Below, one piece after another: positions 1-5,861 of a stretch of DNA of 7,786 bases. The position numbers and the translations under genes were made by a program. Origin of the DNA: Pelagibius sp036570545 (lineage in GTDB: Bacteria > Pseudomonadota > Alphaproteobacteria > Kiloniellales > Kiloniellaceae); the NCBI GenBank assembly GCA_036570545.1, contig DATCXZ010000222.1, positions 1 to 7,786 on the forward strand. The letters run 5' to 3'. How positions within the stretch are numbered: the stretch's first letter is position 1; every line of letters begins with the position of its first letter. A model generated the notes under the pieces. That model was not told where the DNA came from and did not search any database. It saw nothing but the letters and a program-made list of their open reading frames with translations.

Positions 1-1
1 C

Positions 2-133
2 TGGTTCACCACCCTGGCCGACCCGCCGCGCCCGGGCCTGGTGCGACCTGCCGTCAGGGCGCTCGCTGCGCGCGTGCTGACGCCAGCCGCGGCTTGTCAC
101 CCGCAGGACGGGCGGCTACATCTAGGGCCATGA
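2..133 (+). CDS. possible C-terminal tail of an unrecognised upstream gene (partial)
   Basis: One reading frame is open from the window edge to a TGA at 131-133, which overlaps the ATG of the next gene as ATGA, the usual form of translational coupling in an operon. The readable tail begins WFTTLADPPRPGLVRPAVRA and its first 25 or so codons have G or C in nearly every third position, as expected for coding DNA at this GC level. I do not recognise the family. A second frame is also open to a TGA at 78-80, so the assignment is weak. An inverted repeat (CGTCAG at 52-57, CTGACG at 77-82) lies inside this stretch and could instead belong to an intergenic region. Confidence 0.3.
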   Translation, partial: WFTTLADPPRPGLVRPAVRALAARVLTPAAACHPQDGRLHLGP

Positions 134-624
134 AGCGCCTCGTCGTCCTGCTGACGCTGCTCGTCGCCGCCTGGGCCTTGTCGGTCGCGGGGCCGGTCGC
201 GGGGCCCGTCGCGGCGCAGAGCGGCGCTGTCGCCACCTTCCAGACCGCCAGCCTCAGCATCGAGACGGCGGCGGGCGACGCGCATGACTTCCAGGTGGAG
301 ATTGCGGAGACCGGCGAGCAGCGCGCCCAGGGCCTGATGTTCCGCCGCCAGATGGCGGCCGACGCCGGCATGCTGTTCCTGTTCGGCGGCTCGAAGGTGC
401 GCGCCATGTGGATGAAGAACACGCTTATCCCGCTGGATATGCTGTTCATCGACGAGACGGGAAAGATCGTGCGCATCGAGGAGCGCACGGTGCCGCACTC
501 GGAGCGGGCCATCGTGTCGGGCGGCCCGGTGTCGGCGGTGCTGGAGCTGAATGCCGGGACGGCGTCCCGCCTTTCGATCAAACCCGGTGACCGGGTCCGT
601 CATCCCGCATTCGCATCACAGTAG
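130..624 (+). CDS. DUF192 family secreted protein
   Basis: 164-residue protein of the DUF192 family (Pfam PF02643), whose function is not established. Residues 1-29 are a signal peptide: MKRL, then a hydrophobic core, then a small-residue region ending in AAQ, so the mature protein should lie in the periplasm or on the membrane. The family signature is clear: RAQGLMFR at 65-72, MWMKNTLIPLDMLFID at 93-108, VLELNAG at 137-143 and a terminal GD near 153. The ATG at 130 is chosen because the signal peptide starts there; upstream in-frame codons add only non-conserved residues. The Shine-Dalgarno is weak (AGGG directly before the start), which fits coupling to an upstream gene. The signal peptide holds a 12-bp tandem repeat at 184-207 coding VAGP twice. 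The gene is convergent with the next, with only 16 bp between the stops and no clear terminator. Confidence 0.9.
   Translation: MKRLVVLLTLLVAAWALSVAGPVAGPVAAQSGAVATFQTASLSIETAAGDAHDFQVEIAETGEQRAQGLMFRRQMAADAGMLFLFGGSKVRAMWMKNTLIPLDMLFIDETGKIVRIEERTVPHSERAIVSGGPVSAVLELNAGTASRLSIKPGDRVRHPAFASQ
184..207 (+). repeat. 12-bp tandem repeat in the DUF192 signal peptide
   Basis: GTCGCGGGGCCG at 184-195 is followed directly by GTCGCGGGGCCC at 196-207, and a third partial copy (GTCGCGGCG) follows. In frame this codes VAGP-VAGP-VAA, lengthening the signal-peptide C-region by four-residue steps without shifting the frame. It looks like slippage in a region under little constraint. Confidence 0.8.
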
Positions 625-640
625 AACGGTCTCTCCGGGC

Positions 641-937
641 TCAGGCTTCCGGGTCGAGCGCGACCTGCTGCATCGCCTTCCAGCCTTCGCCGGCGGCGAC
701 CAGGCAGGACATGCCCTGCGGCGTGGTGACGATGATCGACCAGGTGTTGCCGTTGCCGGTGGTCAGCACTTCGACGAGGCCGCCGTTGTGCGTCACGCCA
801 AGGGCGATCGGCTGCTCCTTGTACTTCTGCTGCAGCACCTGCAGGACGGACTCTCGCTGATCACACTGAGGCTGGGCCATCGCTGCGCTGGTGCTAACGA
901 GGGCGAGTCCAGCGCCGAGCGCCAAAATCTTCCACAT
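641..937 (-). CDS. small secreted two-cysteine hypothetical protein
   Basis: 98-residue protein. Residues 1-21 form a signal peptide (MWKILALGAGLALV, then AMA before QPQC), so export to the periplasm is likely. The mature part of about 77 residues has two cysteines, Cys25 and Cys78, which could form a disulphide, and a core reading LGVTHNGGLVEVLTTGNGNT followed by WSIIVTTPQGMSC. I recall similar short alphaproteobacterial proteins (CxQRE near the N terminus, NGGxxEVLTxGxGxTW in the middle) annotated only as hypothetical; no function can be given. The ATG at 937 is preferred over an upstream in-frame start at 1000 because it opens the signal peptide and has GAGG six bases upstream. It is convergent with the DUF192 gene and preceded by three inverted repeats between 967 and 1048. 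Confidence 0.75.
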   Translation of the reverse strand: MWKILALGAGLALVSTSAAMAQPQCDQRESVLQVLQQKYKEQPIALGVTHNGGLVEVLTTGNGNTWSIIVTTPQGMSCLVAAGEGWKAMQQVALDPEA

Positions 938-966
938 GATGAGCCTCGTATCCGGTTGTCTTTTCA

Positions 967-981
967 GCGAAGCCCCTTCGC
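967..981 (-). promoter_or_regulatory. short inverted repeat in the leader of the small secreted protein gene
   Basis: GCGAAG at 967-972 and CTTCGC at 976-981 form a perfect 6-bp stem with a 3-base loop. On the minus strand it lies 29 bases before the ATG at 937, in the likely 5' untranslated region. It could be an mRNA hairpin or an operator; the sequence does not decide. Confidence 0.4.
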
Positions 982-993
982 CGATAGGACAGC

Positions 994-1013
994 TTTTCAC
1001 CGGCGGGTGAAAA
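994..1013 (-). promoter_or_regulatory. 8-bp inverted repeat upstream of the small secreted protein gene
   Basis: TTTTCACC at 994-1001 and GGTGAAAA at 1006-1013 are perfect inverted copies separated by GGCG. The T run is on the 5' side of the stem on either strand, which is the wrong order for a rho-independent terminator, so a dyad operator or a leader hairpin is more likely. It lies 56 to 76 bases upstream of the ATG at 937, where a promoter would be expected. Confidence 0.45.
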
Positions 1014-1014
1014 T

Positions 1015-1048
1015 GCCGTTAACTTCTGCTTAAGCAAGAGTTAACGGC
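1015..1048 (-). terminator. 34-bp near-perfect palindrome, probable terminator of the O-methyltransferase gene
   Basis: GCCGTTAACT at 1015-1024 pairs with AGTTAACGGC at 1039-1048. The centre TGCTTAAGCA (1027-1036) is itself a perfect palindrome, so only two base pairs of seventeen fail, and one of those can be a G-U wobble in RNA. Read on the minus strand the hairpin begins 24 bases after the O-methyltransferase stop codon and is followed at once by ATTTTC, a short U-tract. That fits a weak rho-independent terminator. On the plus strand no T run follows. Because it also lies upstream of the small secreted protein gene, it could instead be a protein-binding dyad. Confidence 0.5.
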
Positions 1049-1072
1049 CCCGAATAAGAACGATTAGGAAAA

Positions 1073-1741
1073 CTAGCTCTTGCGTTTACGGGCGAGGGTG
1101 AGGCCGTCGCCCAGCGGCAGCATGGAGCAGGTAACCCTTTGATCGGTCGCGATCTTGGCGTTGAGGGCGCGGATCGCCACCGTGTCGGCATCGTCGGCGG
1201 CCGGATCTATTACCGCGCCGTCCCACAAGACGTTATCGACGGCGATCAGGCCGCCGCTGCGCAGCAGCTTCAGCGCCGCTTCGTAGTAGGCGTCGTAGTT
1301 GGCCTTGTCGGCGTCGATGAAGACGAAGTCGAAGCTGCCGGCCGCGCCCTCCGCCAGCAGGACGTCCAGGGTGTCCCGCGCCGGCGCGAGCCGCAGGTCG
1401 ATCTTCTGCGCCACGCCGGCTTCCCGCCAGTAGCGCCGGGCGACTGCCGTGGTGGTCTCGTTCACGTCGCAGGCGACGAGGCGGCCGTCGTCCGGCAGCG
1501 CCTGCGCCACCGCCAGCGCCGAATAGCCGGTGAAGGTGCCGATCTCGAGGCAGCGGCGGGCGCCTGTCAGCTCGACCAGCAGCGCCATGAACTGGCCCTG
1601 CTCGGGCGCGATCTGCATGCCGGCACCCGGCAGCGCCGCGGTCTCCTCGCGCAGCCGCCGCTGCAGCTCGCTCTCGCGCAGGGAGTTCTCCAGCAGATAG
1701 GCATAGAGGGCGTCGCTGAGCTCGATGCTGCGGTTGGACAT
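1073..1741 (-). CDS. SAM-dependent O-methyltransferase (caffeoyl-CoA O-methyltransferase type)
   Basis: 222-residue class I O-methyltransferase of the Methyltransf_3 / caffeoyl-CoA type (Pfam PF01596), expected to transfer the methyl of SAM to a catechol-like hydroxyl using a divalent metal. Seen: substrate-lid motif IAPEQGQFMALLVEL at 44-58; SAM-binding motif LEIGTFTGYSAL at 65-76; acidic strand-2 residue Asp92 (VACDVN); metal-binding FIDADK at 141-146 with Asp143; and VDNVLWDG at 168-175 giving Asp169 and Asn170. The length is normal for bacterial members and all key residues are present. The physiological substrate cannot be read from the sequence and no pathway genes adjoin. The start is the ATG at 1741 because AGGAG lies seven bases upstream; an in-frame ATG at 1768 lacks this and adds nonconserved residues. 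A GIY-YIG repeat unit ends 80 bp upstream of the start and may have separated the gene from its original promoter. Confidence 0.9.
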   Translation of the reverse strand: MSNRSIELSDALYAYLLENSLRESELQRRLREETAALPGAGMQIAPEQGQFMALLVELTGARRCLEIGTFTGYSALAVAQALPDDGRLVACDVNETTTAVARRYWREAGVAQKIDLRLAPARDTLDVLLAEGAAGSFDFVFIDADKANYDAYYEAALKLLRSGGLIAVDNVLWDGAVIDPAADDADTVAIRALNAKIATDQRVTCSMLPLGDGLTLARKRKS

Positions 1742-2145
1742 GTGGGGGCTCCTGATACGTGATGGCACGGACGTTGATGTAGTTCACCTAGGAGAGCGCA
1801 CTCTCTCTCCACAGCCACTGCTGTCGTCCCGGGGCTTGTCCCCGGGACCCAATGCCCTAAACCGTTCAAGCGGTCGTAGAGGTCCTCCCACTCGGGATTG
1901 CCGCGCTCGATCAGCCGGACCTTCCAGGCGCGGGGCCACTCCTTCATCGTCTTCTCACGCTGGATCGCGCGGGCGATTTCCTCGTGGGTCTCGACATGGA
2001 CCAAGCGCGTGACGCGGTATCTTCTTGCGAAGCGGGAGCCGACGCCCTGCCGGTGTTGCCAGATGCGGCGGGCGATGTCGTTGGTGACGCCAATGTAAAG
2101 CGTCCCGTGCTTGCGGCTGGCAAGGATGTAAACATAGTAGGACAT
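1567..2145 (-). CDS. GIY-YIG nuclease family protein with a repeat-derived, displaced C terminus
   Basis: Single-domain GIY-YIG nuclease (Pfam PF01541, YhbQ/UPF0213-like). The domain spans residues 1 to about 95 (2145-1861): VYIL at 5-8 and LYIG at 16-19 form the namesake strands, followed by TNDIARRIWQH (21-31, with Arg26/Arg27 and His31) and AIQREKTMK (60-68, with Glu64, the expected metal ligand). The catalytic set Tyr6, Tyr17, Arg, His31, Glu64 looks intact. The family normally ends just after NPEWEDLYDRLNG. Here there is no stop at that point: the frame runs through a palindromic repeat (read as WVPGTSPGTTA) and 175 bp into the O-methyltransferase gene in another frame, stopping at 1567. 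The last 97 or so residues therefore look acquired, not functional. The ATG at 2145 is chosen; a GTG at 2151 is possible; no clear ribosome binding site is seen. The gene lies wholly between two inverted 30-bp repeats. Confidence 0.75.
   Translation of the reverse strand: MSYYVYILASRKHGTLYIGVTNDIARRIWQHRQGVGSRFARRYRVTRLVHVETHEEIARAIQREKTMKEWPRAWKVRLIERGNPEWEDLYDRLNGLGHWVPGTSPGTTAVAVERECALLGELHQRPCHHVSGAPTCPTAASSSATPSMPICWRTPCARASCSGGCARRPRRCRVPACRSRPSRASSWRCWSS
1791..1810. repeat. GA/CT-rich inverted repeat between the O-methyltransferase gene and the repeat unit
   Basis: GGAGAG at 1791-1796 and CTCTCC at 1805-1810 are inverted copies; a tighter form pairs GAGAG (1792-1796) with CTCTC (1801-1805) across a CGCA loop. 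It sits 50 to 70 bases upstream of the O-methyltransferase start. No T run follows on the minus strand, so a terminator is not supported. It may be part of that gene's promoter region. Confidence 0.35.
1821..1854 (+). repeat. palindromic repeat, GIY-YIG type, copy 1
   Basis: GTCCCGGGG (1826-1834) and CCCCGGGAC (1840-1848) form a perfect 9-bp stem around a 5-base loop CTTGT. The flanking tags are CTGTC on the left and CCAATG on the right. It lies inside the extended reading frame of the GIY-YIG gene, at the point where that gene should end. Confidence 0.85.
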
Positions 2146-2160
2146 CGCCACGCGCCAACG

Positions 2161-2195
2161 CCAATGGGTCCCGGGGACAAGCCCCGGGACGACAA
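2161..2195 (-). repeat. palindromic repeat, GIY-YIG type, copy 2 (inverted relative to copy 1)
   Basis: GTCCCGGGG (2168-2176) and CCCCGGGAC (2182-2190) form the same 9-bp stem with loop ACAAG. It is the exact reverse complement of copy 1 over 30 bp. Its inner edge is 16 bases upstream of the GIY-YIG ATG, so it occupies the place of that gene's ribosome binding site and promoter. Confidence 0.85.
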
Positions 2196-2240
2196 CGATA
2201 TGTATAACCCTTGCGAGATCGTCGCGGGAGAGGGCGTGTG

Positions 2241-2304
2241 CATATGGGATCCGGCTCGCGCTCCCCCAATAACGTAAAGGGGCGGTCGCTTGGCCGGGAT
2301 GACG
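2241..2304 (-). repeat. divergent palindromic repeat of the GTCATCCCGG type
   Basis: Read on the minus strand this begins CGTCATCCCGGCCAAGCGAC and ends GAGCGCGAGCCGGATCCCAT. Both ends match the repeat at 5735-5787 (GTCATCCCGGACAAGCGAGC at one end, GAGCGCGATCCGGGATCCAT at the other). The middle differs and holds its own small dyad (CCCC and GGGG around an AT-rich loop, minus strand 2281-2262). Together with 2323-2352 and 2363-2404 it fills the 188-bp stretch at 2196-2383, in which I see no gene. Confidence 0.65.
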
Positions 2305-2322
2305 ATTTGAGAAGATGCAGCG

Positions 2323-2352
2323 TCGGCTTGCGCTCGCTTGTGCGGGACAATC
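2323..2352 (-). repeat. decayed half of a GTCATCCCGG-type palindromic repeat
   Basis: Bases 2326-2350 match the reverse complement of the outer half of the repeat at 5735-5787 in 21 of 25 positions, sharing TGCGCTCGCTTGT and CGGGA. No opposite arm is found, so this appears to be a remnant. It has the same orientation as the copy at 2241-2304. Confidence 0.5.
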
Positions 2353-2362
2353 GAAGAGTTGC

Positions 2363-2404
2363 CTACAGTTCCTTCCCCTCGAGCTACAGTTCCTTCCCCT
2401 CGAA
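2363..2404 (-). repeat. 21-bp tandem duplication spanning the DUF1491 stop codon
   Basis: Bases 2363-2383 and 2384-2404 are identical in 20 of 21 positions. On the minus strand the first unit codes the last six residues and stop of the DUF1491 protein (FEGKEL-stop). The second unit repeats this in frame after the stop (LEGKEL-stop). The unit length is a multiple of three, so readthrough would simply add six residues. Confidence 0.9.
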
Positions 2405-2722
2405 GGGATGGCGGCCGTCGCGGGCTTCGATTTCCACCACCCAGGCGTCGGGGTCGCGCTTCACTGCGCGCTCGATGTAGGCGTCGGCCTCGGCATCGGG
2501 CACCAGCTTGCCGCCGAGCGCCGGCATCCAGGCGAGCGCGCCCTCCATGTCGCGGGTCTGGCTCAGCACGCGCACGCCGGCCTCGAGCTGGTTGATCTTC
2601 AGGATCAGCATGCCGCTGTTTTTCTCGCCGCGGTGAACGACCGCGGCGGGGATGTTCTCGGCGATGCAGCGGCGGATGTGCGCCTTGATCCAGACCTCCG
2701 CCGGCAGCCGTCCCTCGGTCAC
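2384..2722 (-). CDS. DUF1491 family protein
   Basis: 112-residue cytosolic protein of the alphaproteobacterial DUF1491 family (Pfam PF07372), whose function is unknown. Typical features are visible: RLPAEVWIKAHIRRC near the N terminus, AAVVHRGEKNSGMLILKIN in the middle, the LSQTRDMEGALAW segment, and the conserved C-terminal pattern EADAYIERAVKRDPDAWVVE followed by IEARDGRHPF. The length is normal for the family. The start is a GTG at 2722, supported by GGGAG six bases upstream and by alignment of RLPAEVW with the usual family start. It begins 16 bp after the prfC stop codon on the same strand, so the two are probably co-transcribed. The last six codons and stop are duplicated in tandem just downstream (2363-2383). 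Confidence 0.88.
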   Translation of the reverse strand: MTEGRLPAEVWIKAHIRRCIAENIPAAVVHRGEKNSGMLILKINQLEAGVRVLSQTRDMEGALAWMPALGGKLVPDAEADAYIERAVKRDPDAWVVEIEARDGRHPFEGKEL

Positions 2723-2738
2723 TGAAGTCTCCCGGGCA

Positions 2739-4325
<1,587 letters not shown>

Positions 4326-4352
4326 GTTCCGTGGGTCTAGGGCTGAAAGATT

Positions 4353-4368
4353 GCCCCGAAAATGGGGC
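4353..4368 (-). promoter_or_regulatory. hairpin in the prfC leader
   Basis: GCCCC (4353-4357) and GGGGC (4364-4368) form a perfect 5-bp GC stem with a 6-base loop, 27 bases upstream of the prfC ATG. It is small and GC-rich. It lies in the 168-bp divergent region (4326-4493) that must also hold the promoters of prfC and the DoxX gene; I could not identify those promoters with confidence. Confidence 0.35.
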
Positions 4369-4493
4369 CTTTCCGGCGATTCTACAAGCGGCAGGTGGCA
4401 AAGCGCGGCACCCCGGCTCACCTTTCCGTCACTGGCGCCCTTTCCCAGCCTGTGCTAGCCCTTTCCAACTGTTCACGAAAGGGGCGATTCGCC

Positions 4494-4886
4494 ATGAGTT
4501 CGCTGACTTCCTGGTCTCCGCATGTCCTCAGCCTGCTGCGTGTCGCCTCCGGGGCGGCCTTCATGGCCCACGGCACGATGAAGTGGCTGAACTTCCCGAC
4601 GCGCAGCTTCCCTCAGCCGGAAGTTTTCTCGATGACCGGTGCCTCCGGCGCCATCGAGCTTATCGGCGGCGCCCTCATCGTGCTGGGCCTGTTCACGCGG
4701 CCGGCCGCCTTCATCTGCTCCGGTATGACGGCCGTCGCCTATTTCATGGTTCACGCGCCGAAGAGCTTCTTTCCGGTGCTGAACGGCGGCGATGCAGCGC
4801 TGCTGTTCTGCTTCGCGTTCTTCTACCTGGTCTTCGCCGGGCCGGGCCCCTGGTCGCTCGACGCGATCATGCGCAAGAAGGGGTAG
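4494..4886 (+). CDS. DoxX family membrane protein
   Basis: 130-residue inner-membrane protein of the DoxX family (Pfam PF07681). Four hydrophobic segments are visible at about 10-25, 50-67, 71-88 and 101-117. Family hallmarks include LLRVASGAAFMAHGTMKW near the N terminus, the GAIELIGGALIVLGLFTRPA segment across the second helix, and AYFMVHAPKSFFPVLNGGD before the last helix. Members are variously linked to respiration-associated or redox functions, but a specific role cannot be given here. The ATG at 4494 is chosen because AAGGGG lies nine bases upstream and the family N terminus begins there; the in-frame extension to 4362 is not conserved. The gene is divergent from prfC. Its last 20 bases overlap the end of the convergent acetyltransferase gene. 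Confidence 0.9.
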   Translation: MSSLTSWSPHVLSLLRVASGAAFMAHGTMKWLNFPTRSFPQPEVFSMTGASGAIELIGGALIVLGLFTRPAAFICSGMTAVAYFMVHAPKSFFPVLNGGDAALLFCFAFFYLVFAGPGPWSLDAIMRKKG

Positions 4887-5622
4887 CCCCCCGCAAGTCC
4901 GCCAGGCCGCGCTTCTGCCGGCCCTTCGCGTCGAAGTTCTGCGGATCGAGCCAGGCCTCGAAGGCGGCCTTGGCCTCGGGCCACTCGCTGTCGAGGATCG
5001 AGAACCACGCAGTGTCGCGGTTGCGGCCCTTGGCGATGGTGGCCTGGCGGAAGATGCCCTCGAAGCGGAGGCCGAGGCGCAGCGCCGCCTTGCGTGAGGC
5101 GGCGTTCAGCGCGTTGCACTTCCACTCGTAGCGCCGGTAGCCGAGCTCGTCGAAGACGCGGGCCATCATCAGGTACATCGTCTCGGTCGCCATGGGCGTG
5201 CCCTGCAGGGCCGGGCTGAAGTGGATGTGGCCGACCTCGATGACGCCGATGGGCGGGTCGATGCGCAGGTAGCTGGCGACGCCCAGCGCCTTGTTGCTGC
5301 GCCGATCGACGACCGCGTGGAACAGCGGATCGGCGCCAAGACAGGACTTCTCCATCCACTCGCGCAAGGCGGCGGGGCTGGCGAAGGGGCCGTAACCCAT
5401 GTAGGTCCAGTTGCGCCCTTCCTTGTCCGCGCTGTAGGCGGCGAAGAGGTTCTCCGCGTGCCGGGCCGGGTCGAGCGGCTCGACGCGGCAAAGGCGCCCC
5501 TCCATGGACTCGCGCGGCGGCGCCTGGCGCGGTGTCCAGCCGGGAACCGGCGTGCCCACCGGCTGGCCGAGCTCGTTCAGCAGGGCGTCGTGGTCGAGGG
5601 GGTCGTAGATCGCGGCGGTCAT
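4867..5622 (-). CDS. GNAT family N-acetyltransferase (RimJ/RimL-like)
   Basis: 251-residue protein whose central part fits the RimJ/RimL-type GNAT fold (Pfam PF13302), which moves an acetyl group from acetyl-CoA to an amine. Seen: N-terminal RLCRVEPLDPARHAENLFAA (43-62), NWTYMGYGPF (71-80), FHAVVDRRSNKALGVASYLR (101-120) and EVGHIHFSPALQGTPMATE (129-147). The last part corresponds to the acetyl-CoA pyrophosphate loop, here LQGTPMATE in place of the usual glycine-rich form. CNALNAASRKAALRLGLRFE (169-188) and GIFRQATIAKGRNRDTAWFS (189-208) complete the fold. About 40 residues precede the domain. The substrate may be a protein N terminus or a small molecule and cannot be told. The ATG at 5622 has GAGG five bases upstream. 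The stop lies inside the convergent DoxX gene (20-bp overlap). Confidence 0.88.
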   Translation of the reverse strand: MTAAIYDPLDHDALLNELGQPVGTPVPGWTPRQAPPRESMEGRLCRVEPLDPARHAENLFAAYSADKEGRNWTYMGYGPFASPAALREWMEKSCLGADPLFHAVVDRRSNKALGVASYLRIDPPIGVIEVGHIHFSPALQGTPMATETMYLMMARVFDELGYRRYEWKCNALNAASRKAALRLGLRFEGIFRQATIAKGRNRDTAWFSILDSEWPEAKAAFEAWLDPQNFDAKGRQKRGLADLRGATPSCA

Positions 5623-5734
5623 GGTGGCCTCGGCAGAGAAGGGAGCGTTGCGTCCTCATGCCGCCGGGCGGACCGCCGGGCAAGGGCCAAATGGGGAAAG
5701 GCGAGGGGACCAGTTGGTCTATCGCTCACTCAGA

Positions 5735-5787
5735 CTGTCATCCCGGACAAGCGAGCGCACGCGCGAGCGCGATCCGGGATCCATGGG
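5735..5787 (+). repeat. palindromic repeat, GTCATCCCGG type, long arm of the pair
   Basis: ATCCCGG (5740-5746) pairs with CCGGGAT (5774-5780), and the interior is rich in GCGC steps (GCGAGCGCACGCGCGAGCGC at 5751-5770) able to form an inner stem. It carries the outer tag TGTCATCCC and the inner tag GGGATCCATGGG. Confidence 0.8.
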
Positions 5788-5807
5788 TGAGGCAGGAGCC
5801 AGGTCGT

Positions 5808-5839
5808 CCCATGGATCCCCGCCTTCGCGGGGATGACAG
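5808..5839 (-). repeat. palindromic repeat, short arm of the pair
   Basis: ATCCCCGC (5815-5822) pairs with GCGGGGAT (5827-5834) across the loop CTTC, a perfect 8-bp stem. The tags TGTCATCCC (outer, minus strand) and GGGATCCATGGG (inner) match the long arm although the stem and loop differ. Confidence 0.85.
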
Positions 5840-5861
5840 CCTGAGCTGACGGTGCGTCGTG

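Larger units (their letters stand above)
1821..2195 (-). mobile_element. candidate mobile unit: GIY-YIG gene between inverted palindromic repeats
   Basis: A 375-bp unit made of a palindrome (1821-1854), the GIY-YIG gene and a second palindrome (2161-2195) in opposite orientation. Bases 1822-1851 and 2165-2194 are exact reverse complements over 30 bp. Both palindromes point the same way relative to the gene: the TGTCGTCCC tag is outermost and the GGGACCCA tag faces the gene. A second, internally deleted version of the whole unit occurs at 6255-6386, which shows that the gene ends and the palindromes belong together. No target-site duplication or recognisable transposase is visible. Calling it mobile is inference from the matched ends and the deletion derivative. 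Confidence 0.6.
5729..5845. repeat. inverted pair of palindromic repeats (gene-less unit)
   Basis: Two palindromic repeats face each other across a 20-base spacer (5788-5807). Outer ends: CTGTCATCCC (5735-5744) and GGGATGACAG (5830-5839) are perfect inverted copies, extended by CTCAG and CTGAG after one mismatch. Inner ends: GGATCCATGGG (5777-5787) and CCCATGGATCC (5808-5818) are also perfect inverted copies. This is the same geometry as the GIY-YIG unit at 1821-2195 without any gene. The pair lies 16 bp beyond the NIPSNAP stop codon, where it could end transcription. The rest of the 239-bp gap 5623-5861 shows no gene. Confidence 0.85.

Noticed and set aside
52..82. Hairpin CGTCAG/CTGACG as a terminator before the DUF192 gene
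   Set aside because: The stem is short with a 19-base interior, no T run follows, and it lies in a stretch that may be coding.
994..1013. Rho-independent terminator at TTTTCACC/GGTGAAAA
   Set aside because: On both strands the T run precedes the stem and A follows it, the reverse of a terminator. It was kept as a possible operator or leader hairpin.
1821..2195. CRISPR array or classical insertion sequence
   Set aside because: The repeats are few, inverted and far apart, with no regular spacers. There is no DDE or Y1 transposase, and the flanks show no target-site duplication at either the 1821-2195 or the 6255-6386 unit.
1955..2350. Open frames across the repeat-rich region (1955-2350 minus, 1984-2277 plus, 2211-2480 plus)
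   Set aside because: They are shifted or opposite-strand readings of the GIY-YIG gene, the palindromes and the DUF1491 tail; peptides such as SSRGLSPGP are translated repeats.
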